Origin: Planktothrix paucivesiculata PCC 9631
GTDB taxonomy: Bacteria > Cyanobacteriota > Cyanobacteriia > Cyanobacteriales > Microcoleaceae
Length of the DNA stretch: 64,000 nucleotides
Assembly (NCBI RefSeq): GCF_900009265.2
Contig: NZ_LR734982.1
Location: 167,242 to 231,241, forward strand
Reading direction: 5' to 3'
Each line of letters begins with the position of its first letter. Position 1 is the stretch's first letter. Under the pieces are notes generated by a model. That model was not told the DNA's origin, did no database searches, and worked only from the letters and a program-made list of their open reading frames with translations. A program made the position numbers and the translations under genes. Below, piece after piece: positions 47,001-55,580 of the stretch.

Positions 47001-47504
47001 GTATTTACCGTAAAATTACCCCTAATGACACCCAAAATGTCAAAGGATTATCAGAATCTTCAAGGAGGTTTTAGTGATCAGGATTTGATGTTTGAAAGTT
47101 GTTTAAAACTCAAAGGGGTTAAAATTTTAGTCGTTGATGATGAACTGGATGCTCGGGATTTAGTCGCTCATATTTTAGAGAATTGTGGGTCAGAGGTGGT
47201 GACCGTTGGGAGTGCAGAACAAGCCATTAATATCTTCAACGCCAATAGTACCACATCTCCATTTCATATTTTAGTTAGTGATATTGGACTGTCAGAGCAA
47301 GACGGTTATTCACTAATGCGTCAAATTCGTCTATTACCCCCGGAAGAAGGAGGACAAATACCTGCTTTAGCACTTACAGCCTATGCCAAAGATGAAGATC
47401 GTCAAGCCGCATTCTCCGCCGGATTTCACGCCCATTTAGCCAAACCCGTAGAACCCTATGAATTACTATTTACCATTGCCAATTTAATTGGAATTATTAG
47501 ATAA
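44070..47504 (+). CDS. Hybrid sensor histidine kinase: CHASE-PAS-PAS-PAS-HisKA-HATPase-REC
   Basis: A 1144-residue membrane sensor. Membrane helix (about 17-38), extracytoplasmic CHASE domain (about 75-300, GIGFTIRVRPSEKDQL and YLEPLDKRNQAAIGFDM), second helix near 320-337, three PAS domains to about 735, HisKA with phospho-acceptor His758 (LSHELRTPLNAILGW), HATPase (NLLTNAIKFSS, GLGLGLTIV) and a C-terminal receiver with Asp1071 (LVSDIGLSEQDG). CHASE domains sense small extracellular ligands. The output partner is not encoded next to it. Start at ATG 44070 gives MKRKWLYKF. Confidence 0.92.
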   Translation: MKRKWLYKFLSPNRQIVPYLVLLGTLVLTAIATYYVESTARSQDKLQFNASAQQTENLIRDRVKTYIALLRAGSGLFASHDTVDREKFRAYMEQLQLRGEYPGIQGIGFTIRVRPSEKDQLIAQMKAEGIPNLAINPDYPRPEYHAIIYLEPLDKRNQAAIGFDMFTEPARHRAMEHARDAGVAAASGKVKLRQEIDGEQQAGFLIYFPIYRGNSTPPTVTERREKLLGFIYSPFRMGDLMKGLFGNHRESFIDFEIYDGLAITPSSLLYTSNPDRLLGFKPQFERRKMLSIAGQTWTIVYTSRPELDFNSQRLIAPYIALVGSCVGIILFGLMRSQIKARHIAEKTATELRKSEKALQDSEARFQAFMDYNPAVAWICDRQGRMLYFSRSYTQTFPVSQDASETTIFDIFPPDIASKFLTHTSIVASQNLVLEVIESLPRRGSQIGEFLIYQFPIWVDQGEPLVGGVAIDRTESHRAETLLRRSEVQYRTMVEQSPLSISILSLDGSVQRVNRAWEELWGIKAETIKDYNLLADQQLIEKGVIPYIQKGLAGEAVAIPPILYDPHQSFPGLSSYGYAQRWVEAYIYPVRDEMGEIREAVFIYEDITERKHAEEELQESEARFRTLIETTFDGIIIHENGIILEANQGASIMFDYPLGEMMGSSLLDFVTPESQDLIIQNIRNNLEAPLEAMGLRKDGTIFDVEIIGRDQIYKGRQVQVTALRDITTRKQLEAQLRTRAEELTEVNRLKDEFLATLSHELRTPLNAILGWTQLLISRDLDKETFNRATETINRNSRALSQLIEDLLDVSRIISGKLNYNPNPTALMPVIESAIETVRSITEAKDIKINISCEPNIGMVLGDSNRLQQVIWNLLTNAIKFSSEGGEIQVRIYKCQDQNSLGTDSNSEAIDYAEIQVIDNGQGISKEFLPFVFERFRQADGSITRKQGGLGLGLTIVRHLVEIHGGTVTVNSPGLGHGTVFTVKLPLMTPKMSKDYQNLQGGFSDQDLMFESCLKLKGVKILVVDDELDARDLVAHILENCGSEVVTVGSAEQAINIFNANSTTSPFHILVSDIGLSEQDGYSLMRQIRLLPPEEGGQIPALALTAYAKDEDRQAAFSAGFHAHLAKPVEPYELLFTIANLIGIIR

Positions 47505-47506
47505 TT

Positions 47507-47555
47507 AGGTAATGGGTAATGGGTAATGGGTAATGGGTAATGGGTAATGGGTAAT
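47507..47555. repeat. GGGTAAT heptamer array
   Basis: Six perfect GGGTAAT units preceded by one AGGTAAT unit, right after the histidine kinase stop. Same repeat family, reversed, as at 1-95. Confidence 0.9.
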
Positions 47556-47606
47556 GAATCGGTAGATTTTGTATAATTAAGTCAATAATAGGGAGATTTT
47601 AAGCTG

Positions 47607-48503
47607 ATGTTAACTTTGGAAACGCTATTTGATGAACAATTCTATCTGAGCACATATCCTGATGTAGCTCCAACGATTGAAAGGCAAGAATTTCGGAACG
47701 CTTTTGATCATTTTGTCGAGGAGGGTCAATTTTTGGGTTATGAACCTAATCCTTTATTTGATAGTCAATATTATCAACAGGGAGATCTGGAATTGTCAAT
47801 CCAAATTGAGGGAGAATTTATTACGGCTGTTAAACATTTTATTGATTTTGGTCAATTTGAACCCCGTTCTCCTAATCCGTTATTTGATCCTATCTATTAT
47901 TTAGAAAGATATCCTGATATTAAATCAGGTTTTTTACAAGGACAAATAAACCCGTTTGAACATTTTTTTCTCCAGGGACAATATGAAGGACGTAATCCCA
48001 GTATTGATTTTGATACTAACTTTTATCAAACTCGATATCCCGATGTATTATCTGATATTCAATCCGGGCAATATCAGACATTTTTTGAGCATTTTTGGAG
48101 GCAAGGATTAAAGGAACAAAGATTAGGAATTGCTCCGGCTTTTCAAGATGACCTGACCCAAACCATTAATATAGATATATTATTAGGACAAAGAACCATT
48201 GTAGGCTTAATAGATGCCGCTAACCCCATTGATATTTATGAGTTTATTATTCCTAATTTTAATAGTCAGGTTAGTATAATCATGAATCAAATGAAAGCTA
48301 ATTTAGACCTGGATTTGATTTATGACCTGAATAATAATCGAGCGGTTCAAAGTAATGAAATTGTTGCTAGTTCCACTAATTTAGGTCTAACCCCAGAATC
48401 GATTAAATTAGATAAATTACCCAGTGGAACCTACTTTCTGCGAGTCTCCCCCATGGACGGAAATACCCATTATCTTTTGAATTTATCAGCTACCCCAATT
48501 TAA
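47607..48503 (+). CDS. Repeat protein (FDxxYYLxxYPDV units) with C-terminal PPC domain
   Basis: A 298-residue protein with four imperfect 45-residue units, each like FDPIYYLERYPDI followed by FEHFFLQGQYEGRNP. From about 190 comes a pre-peptidase C-terminal (PPC) beta-sandwich (YEFIIPNFNSQVSII, LPSGTYFLRVSP). Such units occur in large cyanobacterial secreted and glycan-related proteins; the PPC domain is common in exported proteins, but no signal peptide is seen. A TATAAT at 47572-47577 and GGGAG upstream of the ATG support the start. Function is unknown. Confidence 0.78.
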   Translation: MLTLETLFDEQFYLSTYPDVAPTIERQEFRNAFDHFVEEGQFLGYEPNPLFDSQYYQQGDLELSIQIEGEFITAVKHFIDFGQFEPRSPNPLFDPIYYLERYPDIKSGFLQGQINPFEHFFLQGQYEGRNPSIDFDTNFYQTRYPDVLSDIQSGQYQTFFEHFWRQGLKEQRLGIAPAFQDDLTQTINIDILLGQRTIVGLIDAANPIDIYEFIIPNFNSQVSIIMNQMKANLDLDLIYDLNNNRAVQSNEIVASSTNLGLTPESIKLDKLPSGTYFLRVSPMDGNTHYLLNLSATPI

Positions 48504-48508
48504 GTTTG

Positions 48509-48552
48509 TTGTTGCGCTTCAGCGCTCTTAGAAAGGGCTAAAGCCCAACAAC
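48509..48552. terminator. Palindromic repeat (GTTGTTGCGCTTCAGCGCTC type), copy 2, between convergent genes
   Basis: GTTGTTGCGCTTCAGCGCTC, short spacer, then GGGCTAAAGCCCAACAAC. It lies exactly between the ends of a plus-strand and a minus-strand gene and can fold on either strand, so a bidirectional terminator is likely. The same palindrome is at 16545-16592. Confidence 0.65.
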
Positions 48553-48558
48553 GTCGGA

Positions 48559-49863
48559 TTAATAAGTCCAATTTTGCTTAGTCTGCAAACTATAGGTTCC
48601 ATCCTTCACATTTACCCGCTCGGGAATTAGATCGAGATCCCGAAACAAATTAGCCTGATGCTGTAGGGCGTCGAGGGATTGTTCATCAATCGGGATAATC
48701 GCCCGTTCGGCACTGCGTTTCTGTAAAGTTTCTAGGATAAATGGGTCAATTTCGTGTTGATCTAGCAATCGTTGAGCCGCTTCTAATTCCTGTTTTTTAG
48801 CCCAGGCTCCTGCTTCGTTAACCTCCTCTAAAATCACTTTTAGGAGGTCAGGATAGTCTCGGACTAGCTCTGGAACCGCATAGTAATAGGTGGGAACCTC
48901 CAAAGAAGCCCTATCCCCAAAGATGCTCTCTAGGTCGGCAATGGAGCGTCCTGGGTAGGAACTTCGGGCTTGAGTCGGTGTATAGGGAACCCAAACCACC
49001 CAAGCATCTACTTCACCCTGTCGGAATAGGGGCAACGCCTGGGGCTGGGTGAGATAAATGGGGTCAATATCGCTAAAATCCAGTCCCACTTTCCGCAATG
49101 CTCGTATCAGGATGTAGTGGGCACTGGAGCCTTTATCAAAGGCAATTTTTTTACCCTTGAGGTCAGCCAGGGTCTGAATTGGCGAATCCTCGGGGACTAG
49201 AATGGCTTGACCTTTGGGGGCGGTATATTTTTCCTTCGCCACCCGCACAAAAACATGATCCGCCGCCTGGGAGAAAATACTGGCCGTACCCCCGCCGCCG
49301 CAAAAATCAATTGTCCCGTTACTCAGCGCTTCAATCAGAGCCGATGCGGATAAAAAGCTTGTCCAGGTCACAATTAGCCCAAAGGGTCGCAAACGTTCTT
49401 CCAGTAAGGCTTGACTGCGAAGAACCTCAAAATTGGTCATTCCCTCTGGATAACCGATTTTGAGTTGTTTGAGTCGTCGCGCTTGTTGGGCTAGGGGTGT
49501 GCTACCCGCATGAGCCGAGCGGTCAGAAAACCAACGATCCAAAACAATACAAAATACGATTCCCCCGACAAATAATCCCACGGTTTCTAATAACCTAATA
49601 GTTGAGTTTTTGGGAGGATTGACGGGATTAGCGGGATTGACCGGACTCACCTGACTGATGGGGGCCGAGAGTACCGGACTAGATTCGGGTGTGGCCATCA
49701 AATGACTATTAAAAGCCAGACTCAAAACCAAACTGGAGGCAACACCGAGACCAAATTTCACCACAAACCGGGAAATTACCCCTCGGGGCAGGATGACCGG
49801 AAGGGATCGAAAAATATTGGGACTCGTAAGTTTAGACCAAAGATTAAGGGAATAGCTAATCAT
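48559..49863 (-). CDS. Sulfonate/nitrate/taurine-type ABC substrate-binding protein, membrane-anchored
   Basis: A 434-residue protein. An N-terminal hydrophobic segment, a Pro/Asn-rich tract (SPVNPANPVNPP) and a second membrane helix precede a SsuA/NrtA-like binding domain: LKIGYPEGMTNFEVLRSQ, GTIDFCGGGGTAS, LADLKGKKIAFDKGSSAHYI, GEVDAWVVWVPYT. Binding proteins of this class take up alkanesulfonates, taurine, nitrate or pyrimidine precursors. No permease or ATPase adjoins it, so it may share another transporter or act as a receptor (inference). Confidence 0.85.
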   Translation of the reverse strand: MISYSLNLWSKLTSPNIFRSLPVILPRGVISRFVVKFGLGVASSLVLSLAFNSHLMATPESSPVLSAPISQVSPVNPANPVNPPKNSTIRLLETVGLFVGGIVFCIVLDRWFSDRSAHAGSTPLAQQARRLKQLKIGYPEGMTNFEVLRSQALLEERLRPFGLIVTWTSFLSASALIEALSNGTIDFCGGGGTASIFSQAADHVFVRVAKEKYTAPKGQAILVPEDSPIQTLADLKGKKIAFDKGSSAHYILIRALRKVGLDFSDIDPIYLTQPQALPLFRQGEVDAWVVWVPYTPTQARSSYPGRSIADLESIFGDRASLEVPTYYYAVPELVRDYPDLLKVILEEVNEAGAWAKKQELEAAQRLLDQHEIDPFILETLQKRSAERAIIPIDEQSLDALQHQANLFRDLDLIPERVNVKDGTYSLQTKQNWTY

Positions 49864-50246
49864 AATAACCTCTTTGATAAATATGTTTTATGGACAGGAA
49901 GAAAAGAATGGAAAATAGCAGATTAGAATTAAACCATTAATTGACCCAATCCGGTAAAAAATGAATGAAACGATTGATTTTGCTCGAATGATCAGGCTTT
50001 CGTCAAAAGACAAGAAGCTGAAAAATAAATTGTTTAAGTCATTTCGATAAAAATAATTTATTGTTTCAATAAATCGCAGGTTATATAATAAAATACAACC
50101 CAAATTTTAGCCTTTTAATGGCTATTTATATATTATTATAACTTACACAAATCTGCTAATGGATTGATGTTGTGGGCTTGATTGCTAACTTTGAGCGATC
50201 GCTCTCTAGTTTTGGTGACCATATAAATGTTGAAAGAGGGATGCTG
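49864..50246. other. Intergenic stretch
   Basis: About 380 bases between two divergent genes. AT-rich, no repeat or hairpin of note. A longer frame of the next gene would begin at 50172 but lacks a ribosome binding site. Confidence 0.5.
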
Positions 50247-50915
50247 ATGGATTGGTTAATGACCACAATTAAAGTTGGCCTAGCTGTGGCTTTAGCGACA
50301 ACCTTTGACGACAATATTTATCTAACGGGCTTTTTTAGTGAAGTTAATCGAACGTTTCGTCCTCCACATATTGTGGTGGGTGAACTGATCGGGTTTACCG
50401 TGTTATTAAGTGTCAGTTTGATTGGTTTCTTTGTGGGGCTGGTAATTGACTCAGCTTGGATCGGATTATTGGGGATTCTACCGATACTCATTGGTCTGAA
50501 TAATTTGATTAACTTGAATAAAGATGATTCCGCCAAAGATCGGTCAGCCAACCTAAAAATAAACTCTAAATATCGAGGATTTGATTCTCGAAAGCGATCG
50601 CTCTGGGACGTCATTCGCGATCGCCAAACCTACAGTGTTTCGGCCGTCACTATATCCAATGGCGGTAATAATCTGGGGATCTATATTCCTTTATTTGCGA
50701 GTAGCAGTATTCAAAATTTAGCGGTGATGATCCCGATTTTATATATAGTGGTTTGCTGTTGGCTATTTCTCTCCTATAATCTGACTCGTCAACCGGGTAT
50801 CGCCGTTGTACTTAGCCGTTATGCCAGCAAAATTTTCCCCTTTGTATTGATGTGGCTGGGTTTTAGAATTTTGTTAGATAGTGAATCCTATCGTCTTTTT
50901 TTACCCAATATATAG
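50247..50915 (+). CDS. CadD-family cadmium resistance transporter
   Basis: About 222 residues with five to six membrane helices and the family pattern ATTFDDNIYLTGFF near the N-terminus and VTISNGGNNLGIYIPLFA in the second half, related to the LysE superfamily. Members export cadmium or related cations. I choose the ATG at 50247 because AGAGGG lies six bases upstream; an ATG at 50241 has no spacing. The gene ends five bases before the end of the convergent histidine kinase. Confidence 0.85.
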   Translation: MDWLMTTIKVGLAVALATTFDDNIYLTGFFSEVNRTFRPPHIVVGELIGFTVLLSVSLIGFFVGLVIDSAWIGLLGILPILIGLNNLINLNKDDSAKDRSANLKINSKYRGFDSRKRSLWDVIRDRQTYSVSAVTISNGGNNLGIYIPLFASSSIQNLAVMIPILYIVVCCWLFLSYNLTRQPGIAVVLSRYASKIFPFVLMWLGFRILLDSESYRLFLPNI

Positions 50916-50920
50916 CCATC

Positions 50921-53900
50921 CTAATGTCTTAATAAAGGTCGAATTAATTCCATAATTCGATCGGAATTAAAGTTATTGATAATATCCGTTAGCACTCGGG
51001 ATAGACGGGCTTTAGATTCGGGAATTTGTCTGATTAATTCGTTCATTACTTCGGTATCGAGATAGTAAGCAGCTTGATACATTTCTTCTAACCACTCAGG
51101 AGACATCATGGATAAATCTTCTACACAAAGGGTTTCAACTAATAATTTTTTGGGGCTTTGTTCTACGGCTTCATAAATATATTGCACTCCCAAATATCGA
51201 GCTATTTTATCAAAAATTTCCTTTTCCTGAAAGGGCTTGCTGATAAAATCATTACAGCCCGTCATGATCACTTTCTCTCGATCTTCTTCAAAAACACTAG
51301 CGGTTAAAGCAATAATAATAGGTTCGGGGTTTTGCCGGTGTTCTCTAATATATTGAGTTGCTCTGTAGCCATCCATGACGGGCATTCGGATATCCATAAA
51401 AATCAGGTGAGGTAACCAACTTTCCCAGAGCGAAAGGGCTTCCATACCCTGGGTTGCTTCTGCGACCTCAAAACCAACTGAACTCAGAATATCAATTAAT
51501 AAACGGCGATTTTCTGCTAAATCTTCAACTACAAGAATGCGGTAAGTGGGTTGTCCAGGAGCTAAACTAATGACTCTTTGATGAATTGATTCCCCAGGCA
51601 AAGGTTGTACTTGAGGTAACTGTACATTAATCCCAAAAGAAAAAGTGCTCCCCTGATTCACAGTGCTTTTAACCTGAATTTTACTGCCCATAATTTGGAT
51701 CAGTTTTTGACTGATGGCTAAACCCAGACCCGTACCTTGACTCAAATTATTTCCGGCTTCGGCTTGTACAAAAACTTGAAATAAACTCTCAATTTCCGTT
51801 GGTGCAATTCCCACTCCCGTATCCTCTACCTCAAAATAGAGATGACAGCAGTTTGCTTCCCGTTGTTCTGTTTTTACTCGGAGGGTGATACTTCCTTGGT
51901 GAGTAAACTTAATCGCATTACCGAGGAGATTGACTAAGACTTGATAGAGTTTTTTCTCATCGGTATGCACAAATTGGGGAAGATTGGGATCTCGCTCAAA
52001 AATTAAATTTAATTCTTTAGATTGGACTTTAACTTGAAACATTTCTTCAATGGAAGTGAGTAAATTGATTAAGTCAAAGTCAGAAAGATTAAGCGTCATC
52101 CGTCCGCTTTCAATTTTGGATAAATCTAAAATATCGTTAATCAAATCTAACAAATGTTTACCACTCCGATTGACAATTTGTAAACGTTCTTGGACGGAAG
52201 GAGTCAAAGCGCTTTCATAGCTCATTAATTGTGTGAATCCTAAAATAGAGTTGAGGGGGGTGCGGAGTTCGTGACTCATATTAGCCAGAAAGATACTCTT
52301 AGCTTGGTTGGCGGCTTCTGCTGATTCTTTTGCCTGCTGAAGTTCTAACTCCGATTGTTTGCGATCGCTAATATCAATTAAATATCCCAAAATTTCCACA
52401 GGTCTCCCGGCGTGATCTCGAATCAGTTTGACTTGTTCGAGTACCCAACGATAATTCCCATCTTGGTGCAGAAGACGAAATTCTTGAAAATAAAAACCAT
52501 CGGCGAATAGATGGGTCAGTCCATTAAGAACTGGATCTACATCATCGGGATGCAAATGATTCATCCAAAATTCAGAATCTTCCAAAAATTCCCTAGTTTC
52601 ATAGCCCAATATATCCTTAACATTTTCGCTGATAAATGTTGCCCCATAGTCGCCATCAGGTTTACTGCTAAAAATAACTACGGGGCTATAGTTGAGAAGA
52701 AAGTTAAGGCGATTAGTGGTGGTTTGTAAGGCTTTCTCCGCCAGTTTTAGCTCTGTGATGTCGTGCTGAACCGCAACATAAACCGTGCCGTATTCAGGAT
52801 GTTCAAACCGAGAGGTATGGACTCTACACCAAAACAGCGTACCATCTTTTTTCTTGTTGTAAACCTCATATTTGGCTTCCCCGTCCCGATCAAGTTGGGT
52901 GGCGATATCTTCAACGCTGGCATCGGGTGTCACCTGGCTATCAACATAATTGATCACACCCACGGGTTGACCGACAAGTTCGCCCTCTGCATAGCCCAAC
53001 ATGGCATCAAATTTAGGATTAGTGTAGACAATTATCAAGTCGGAGGATTTGATTAAAGCGACTCCGCCTGCCATATTATTCATAATAATACTTTGCAGTT
53101 CTAGGGTCTTTTGAGCTTCTTTTCGGGCTGTAATATCTTGGATTTGAGCAATAAAATGTAGTGGCTTTCCCTGCTCATCTTGTATTATCGATCCATTCAG
53201 CAGAATCCAAACAATATGTCCTTGCTTATGAAAATAACGTTTTTCTAATTGGTAAGTTGAAATTGTTCCTGCTAATAGCTGTCGGGCATAACTGAGATCG
53301 ATATCTAAATCGTCAGGATGGGTAATATCTTGAAAAGTTAATGTTAACAACTCCTCTGGAGAGTAACCAATAATCTTACACAGAGCAGGATTGACTTTCA
53401 GCCAATGCCCATCAAGGGAAATGATCGCCATCCCGATGGAGGCATCTTGAAAGGCATGGCGAAATTGTTCTTCACTATTGCGTAAAGCCGTCTCAATGTG
53501 TTTGCGATCGCTAATATCCCGCAAAATAACCGTAAATACTGTTTCGTCTCCGATTTCTAACCGAGAAATTGAGGCTTCAGCCAAAAACTGTGTCCCATCT
53601 CGACGAAGACCCCAAATTTCACCTCGTTCTCCCATTTTTCTGGCTTTTCCCAAAGACTGGGCAAATTTTTGGATATGCCGACCATGGGCATTTCTAAACT
53701 GTTCTGGGAGTAATAAACTCAAAGGCTGCCCTAAAACTTCCTCGAGTTTGTAGCCAAAAATCTTTTCCGCTCCTTGATTAAACAGGGTAATCTGTTGAGT
53801 GCTATCCACTGAAATAATCGCATCATTGGCAATTTCTAAAATTCCGGCAAAACGAGCCTGGGATTTTTCTAAGGATTCTGTGCGTTCGGCTACAAGACTT

Positions 53901-54790
53901 TCTAAGGTTTGGTTGATTTTTTTTAGTTCTACCTCAGCTTGTTCACGCTGGTGATCAATTTGGTTCAAAAATCCAGCCGTCACCCACACAAGAATTGATA
54001 AGGTAGAAACTATAATGATTGACCGTAAACTATAGCCAAATTCAGCGTTATACCAGCCTAATTTTTGTCCTTGAAATGTTAACCAGTTGAGGGCTATGGG
54101 AAAGACAATCGCCCAAGGGAGTAACCGCCGAAGGATGACCCCACCGACTAGGGGACTGGTTAAGATCTGCATGAATCCCTCCTGCGGTCGGAGCCACAAA
54201 ATTCCGATATGGAGGAGGAAAAAGTTCACGATTGTGTTGATTGCTTGACTTGTTGTGAGGATAAGCAATCGTTCCAAAACATCGACATGGAATAGGTGTT
54301 CAAATAATGCTAACAAACAAATTAAAGCCACAACACTACTACAAATCTGAGCCAACTTAATATTCCGGGGACGGTTTCGCCCGAGTAGGAATAGGGCTGC
54401 TCCCATCAGGACAAAATTGAACGCCGTATTGATTCTCATGCGTCCGGGATAATGGGTTTTGGGGGATACAATATCTGGAAATAGTAATTGATCAATCTTC
54501 AAATCCCAACCAAATAAATACTCACTTAGTGTTAGTAAACCGATGACCATAATTGCCCCCGCCAACCCTTGAGAGACGCGATAATGCAGTTGGGTGGGTC
54601 GTGGGCGCGACAACAATATTAAACAGACTCCAGCAGACAGAAAGCAAATCGCTGTATTCACTTTCATGGTTGAGGTGATTCCGGGAAAACCACTTTTGAG
54701 CAGAGAGAGGTTAAATTGCCAACCGAGGAGTACAGTTACCGCGATGGAAATAACCACTAGCCCGGCGATTTGAGAAATCCGATTTTTCAT
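50921..54790 (-). CDS. Hybrid sensor histidine kinase: multi-TM-multi-PAS-HisKA-HATPase-REC
   Basis: A 1289-residue sensor. The first 290 residues hold about seven membrane helices with a repeated pattern (MKVNTAICFLSAGVCLILL and MRINTAFNFVLMGAALFLLG), suggesting an internal duplication. A coiled coil, then four PAS/PAC units (about 310-830), HisKA with His840 (MSHELRTPLNSILGF), HATPase (NLLGNAIKFTH, GTGLGLAIS) and a receiver with Asp1133 (MDIRMPVMDG). A C-terminal tail of about 90 residues (ending IMELIRPLLRH) is of unknown type. The ligand cannot be told. Confidence 0.9.
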   Translation of the reverse strand: MKNRISQIAGLVVISIAVTVLLGWQFNLSLLKSGFPGITSTMKVNTAICFLSAGVCLILLSRPRPTQLHYRVSQGLAGAIMVIGLLTLSEYLFGWDLKIDQLLFPDIVSPKTHYPGRMRINTAFNFVLMGAALFLLGRNRPRNIKLAQICSSVVALICLLALFEHLFHVDVLERLLILTTSQAINTIVNFFLLHIGILWLRPQEGFMQILTSPLVGGVILRRLLPWAIVFPIALNWLTFQGQKLGWYNAEFGYSLRSIIIVSTLSILVWVTAGFLNQIDHQREQAEVELKKINQTLESLVAERTESLEKSQARFAGILEIANDAIISVDSTQQITLFNQGAEKIFGYKLEEVLGQPLSLLLPEQFRNAHGRHIQKFAQSLGKARKMGERGEIWGLRRDGTQFLAEASISRLEIGDETVFTVILRDISDRKHIETALRNSEEQFRHAFQDASIGMAIISLDGHWLKVNPALCKIIGYSPEELLTLTFQDITHPDDLDIDLSYARQLLAGTISTYQLEKRYFHKQGHIVWILLNGSIIQDEQGKPLHFIAQIQDITARKEAQKTLELQSIIMNNMAGGVALIKSSDLIIVYTNPKFDAMLGYAEGELVGQPVGVINYVDSQVTPDASVEDIATQLDRDGEAKYEVYNKKKDGTLFWCRVHTSRFEHPEYGTVYVAVQHDITELKLAEKALQTTTNRLNFLLNYSPVVIFSSKPDGDYGATFISENVKDILGYETREFLEDSEFWMNHLHPDDVDPVLNGLTHLFADGFYFQEFRLLHQDGNYRWVLEQVKLIRDHAGRPVEILGYLIDISDRKQSELELQQAKESAEAANQAKSIFLANMSHELRTPLNSILGFTQLMSYESALTPSVQERLQIVNRSGKHLLDLINDILDLSKIESGRMTLNLSDFDLINLLTSIEEMFQVKVQSKELNLIFERDPNLPQFVHTDEKKLYQVLVNLLGNAIKFTHQGSITLRVKTEQREANCCHLYFEVEDTGVGIAPTEIESLFQVFVQAEAGNNLSQGTGLGLAISQKLIQIMGSKIQVKSTVNQGSTFSFGINVQLPQVQPLPGESIHQRVISLAPGQPTYRILVVEDLAENRRLLIDILSSVGFEVAEATQGMEALSLWESWLPHLIFMDIRMPVMDGYRATQYIREHRQNPEPIIIALTASVFEEDREKVIMTGCNDFISKPFQEKEIFDKIARYLGVQYIYEAVEQSPKKLLVETLCVEDLSMMSPEWLEEMYQAAYYLDTEVMNELIRQIPESKARLSRVLTDIINNFNSDRIMELIRPLLRH

Positions 54791-54872
54791 AACAGATTTA
54801 TTTGATATTTAGGAAATTATAACTATCTGAAATCCCCAGAAAATAAAATATGAGTATCTAATAAAAACCCCA

Positions 54873-55315
54873 TTACTTATCCCCATAAAAAGCTGCAATT
54901 ACTTCTTCAGGAGTTTGATCAAAATCATCAGCAATTTCAACTTGACCCTGCCAAAAACCTGCAACCCTCCGCTTTTTAGCAGTACAGGACTTACGCAAGC
55001 ACGCTATATATAGCGTGTCAAAAGTAGGCGATCGCCCTAAAAAGTCCTAATTATTTATTTTCCCCCCAATGTTGGGGGCTAGGGGGCTAGATGGCTTGAA
55101 ATGTATCCTGTTTAGGATGCTAAGGTTATGAAGGATTGATCAGCAGTTTTAGAGACTATTTCTCAAGCAGCAATATTTGCCCCCTAAATCCCCCAAAATT
55201 GGGGGACTTTAAGAGGTTGTCCTGTTAAAGCGATCTCGTTATGATTTTGAATATCTGATAGCAAATCGGTTAAATTATCAGATAAGTTAGCAATATCGAA
55301 AGTTTTGGTTGACAT
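54873..55315 (-). pseudogene. Phd/YefM-like antitoxin gene interrupted by a MITE-like insert
   Basis: Starting at 55315 the minus strand reads MSTKTFDIANLSDNLTDLLS and NEIALTGQPLK, an antitoxin N-terminus. Near 54990 it resumes TAKKRRVAGFWQGQVEIADD, then FDQTPEEVIAAFYGDK and a stop at 54873. Between lies a 217-base non-coding insert. Taking the insert out does not restore the frame exactly (off by one), so the gene has decayed further. No toxin gene adjoins. Confidence 0.7.
54993..55209. mobile_element. MITE-like non-coding insert
   Basis: A 217-base insert bordered by GGACTT at 54987-54992 and 55204-55209. It carries GCACGCTATATATAGCGTG near one end and an inverted pair of G/C blocks (CCCCAATGTTGGGGG at about 55064 and CCCCCAAAATTGGGGG at about 55191). 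It has no reading frame. The TTACGCAAG edge resembles a sequence often seen at small cyanobacterial mobile elements. Confidence 0.6.
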
Positions 55316-55580
55316 TTTGCTGATCCCTTAATCATTACTAATAAATAGTATATAGCAATCCCCTTGTTGTTGCGCTTGGGCTCAAAAAATAGAAGGCGAT
55401 CGCCAAACAAAGAATTTATTTCTATGTAGAAGGTAATTATCAATACTTACTTAGTCACAAATCTTTAACACCCATCAAATAAGATTGCTATAGTCATATA
55501 GAAAAACCCATTAGAATTTTTTCCCTATTCAGTAAAATATTGTTATATTATACTTACTTTTATAAAATTAAAGATATAAT
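55210..55580. other. Antitoxin N-terminus and intergenic DNA
   Basis: After the antitoxin ATG at 55315 about 265 bases remain before the next gene. They contain a partial GTTGTTGCGCTTGGGCTC palindrome (about 55369) and one GCGATCGCC. No other gene is seen. Confidence 0.5.

Noticed and set aside
49702-49926. 74-codon frame opposite the sulfonate-type binding protein start
   Set aside because: Antisense shadow without a ribosome site.
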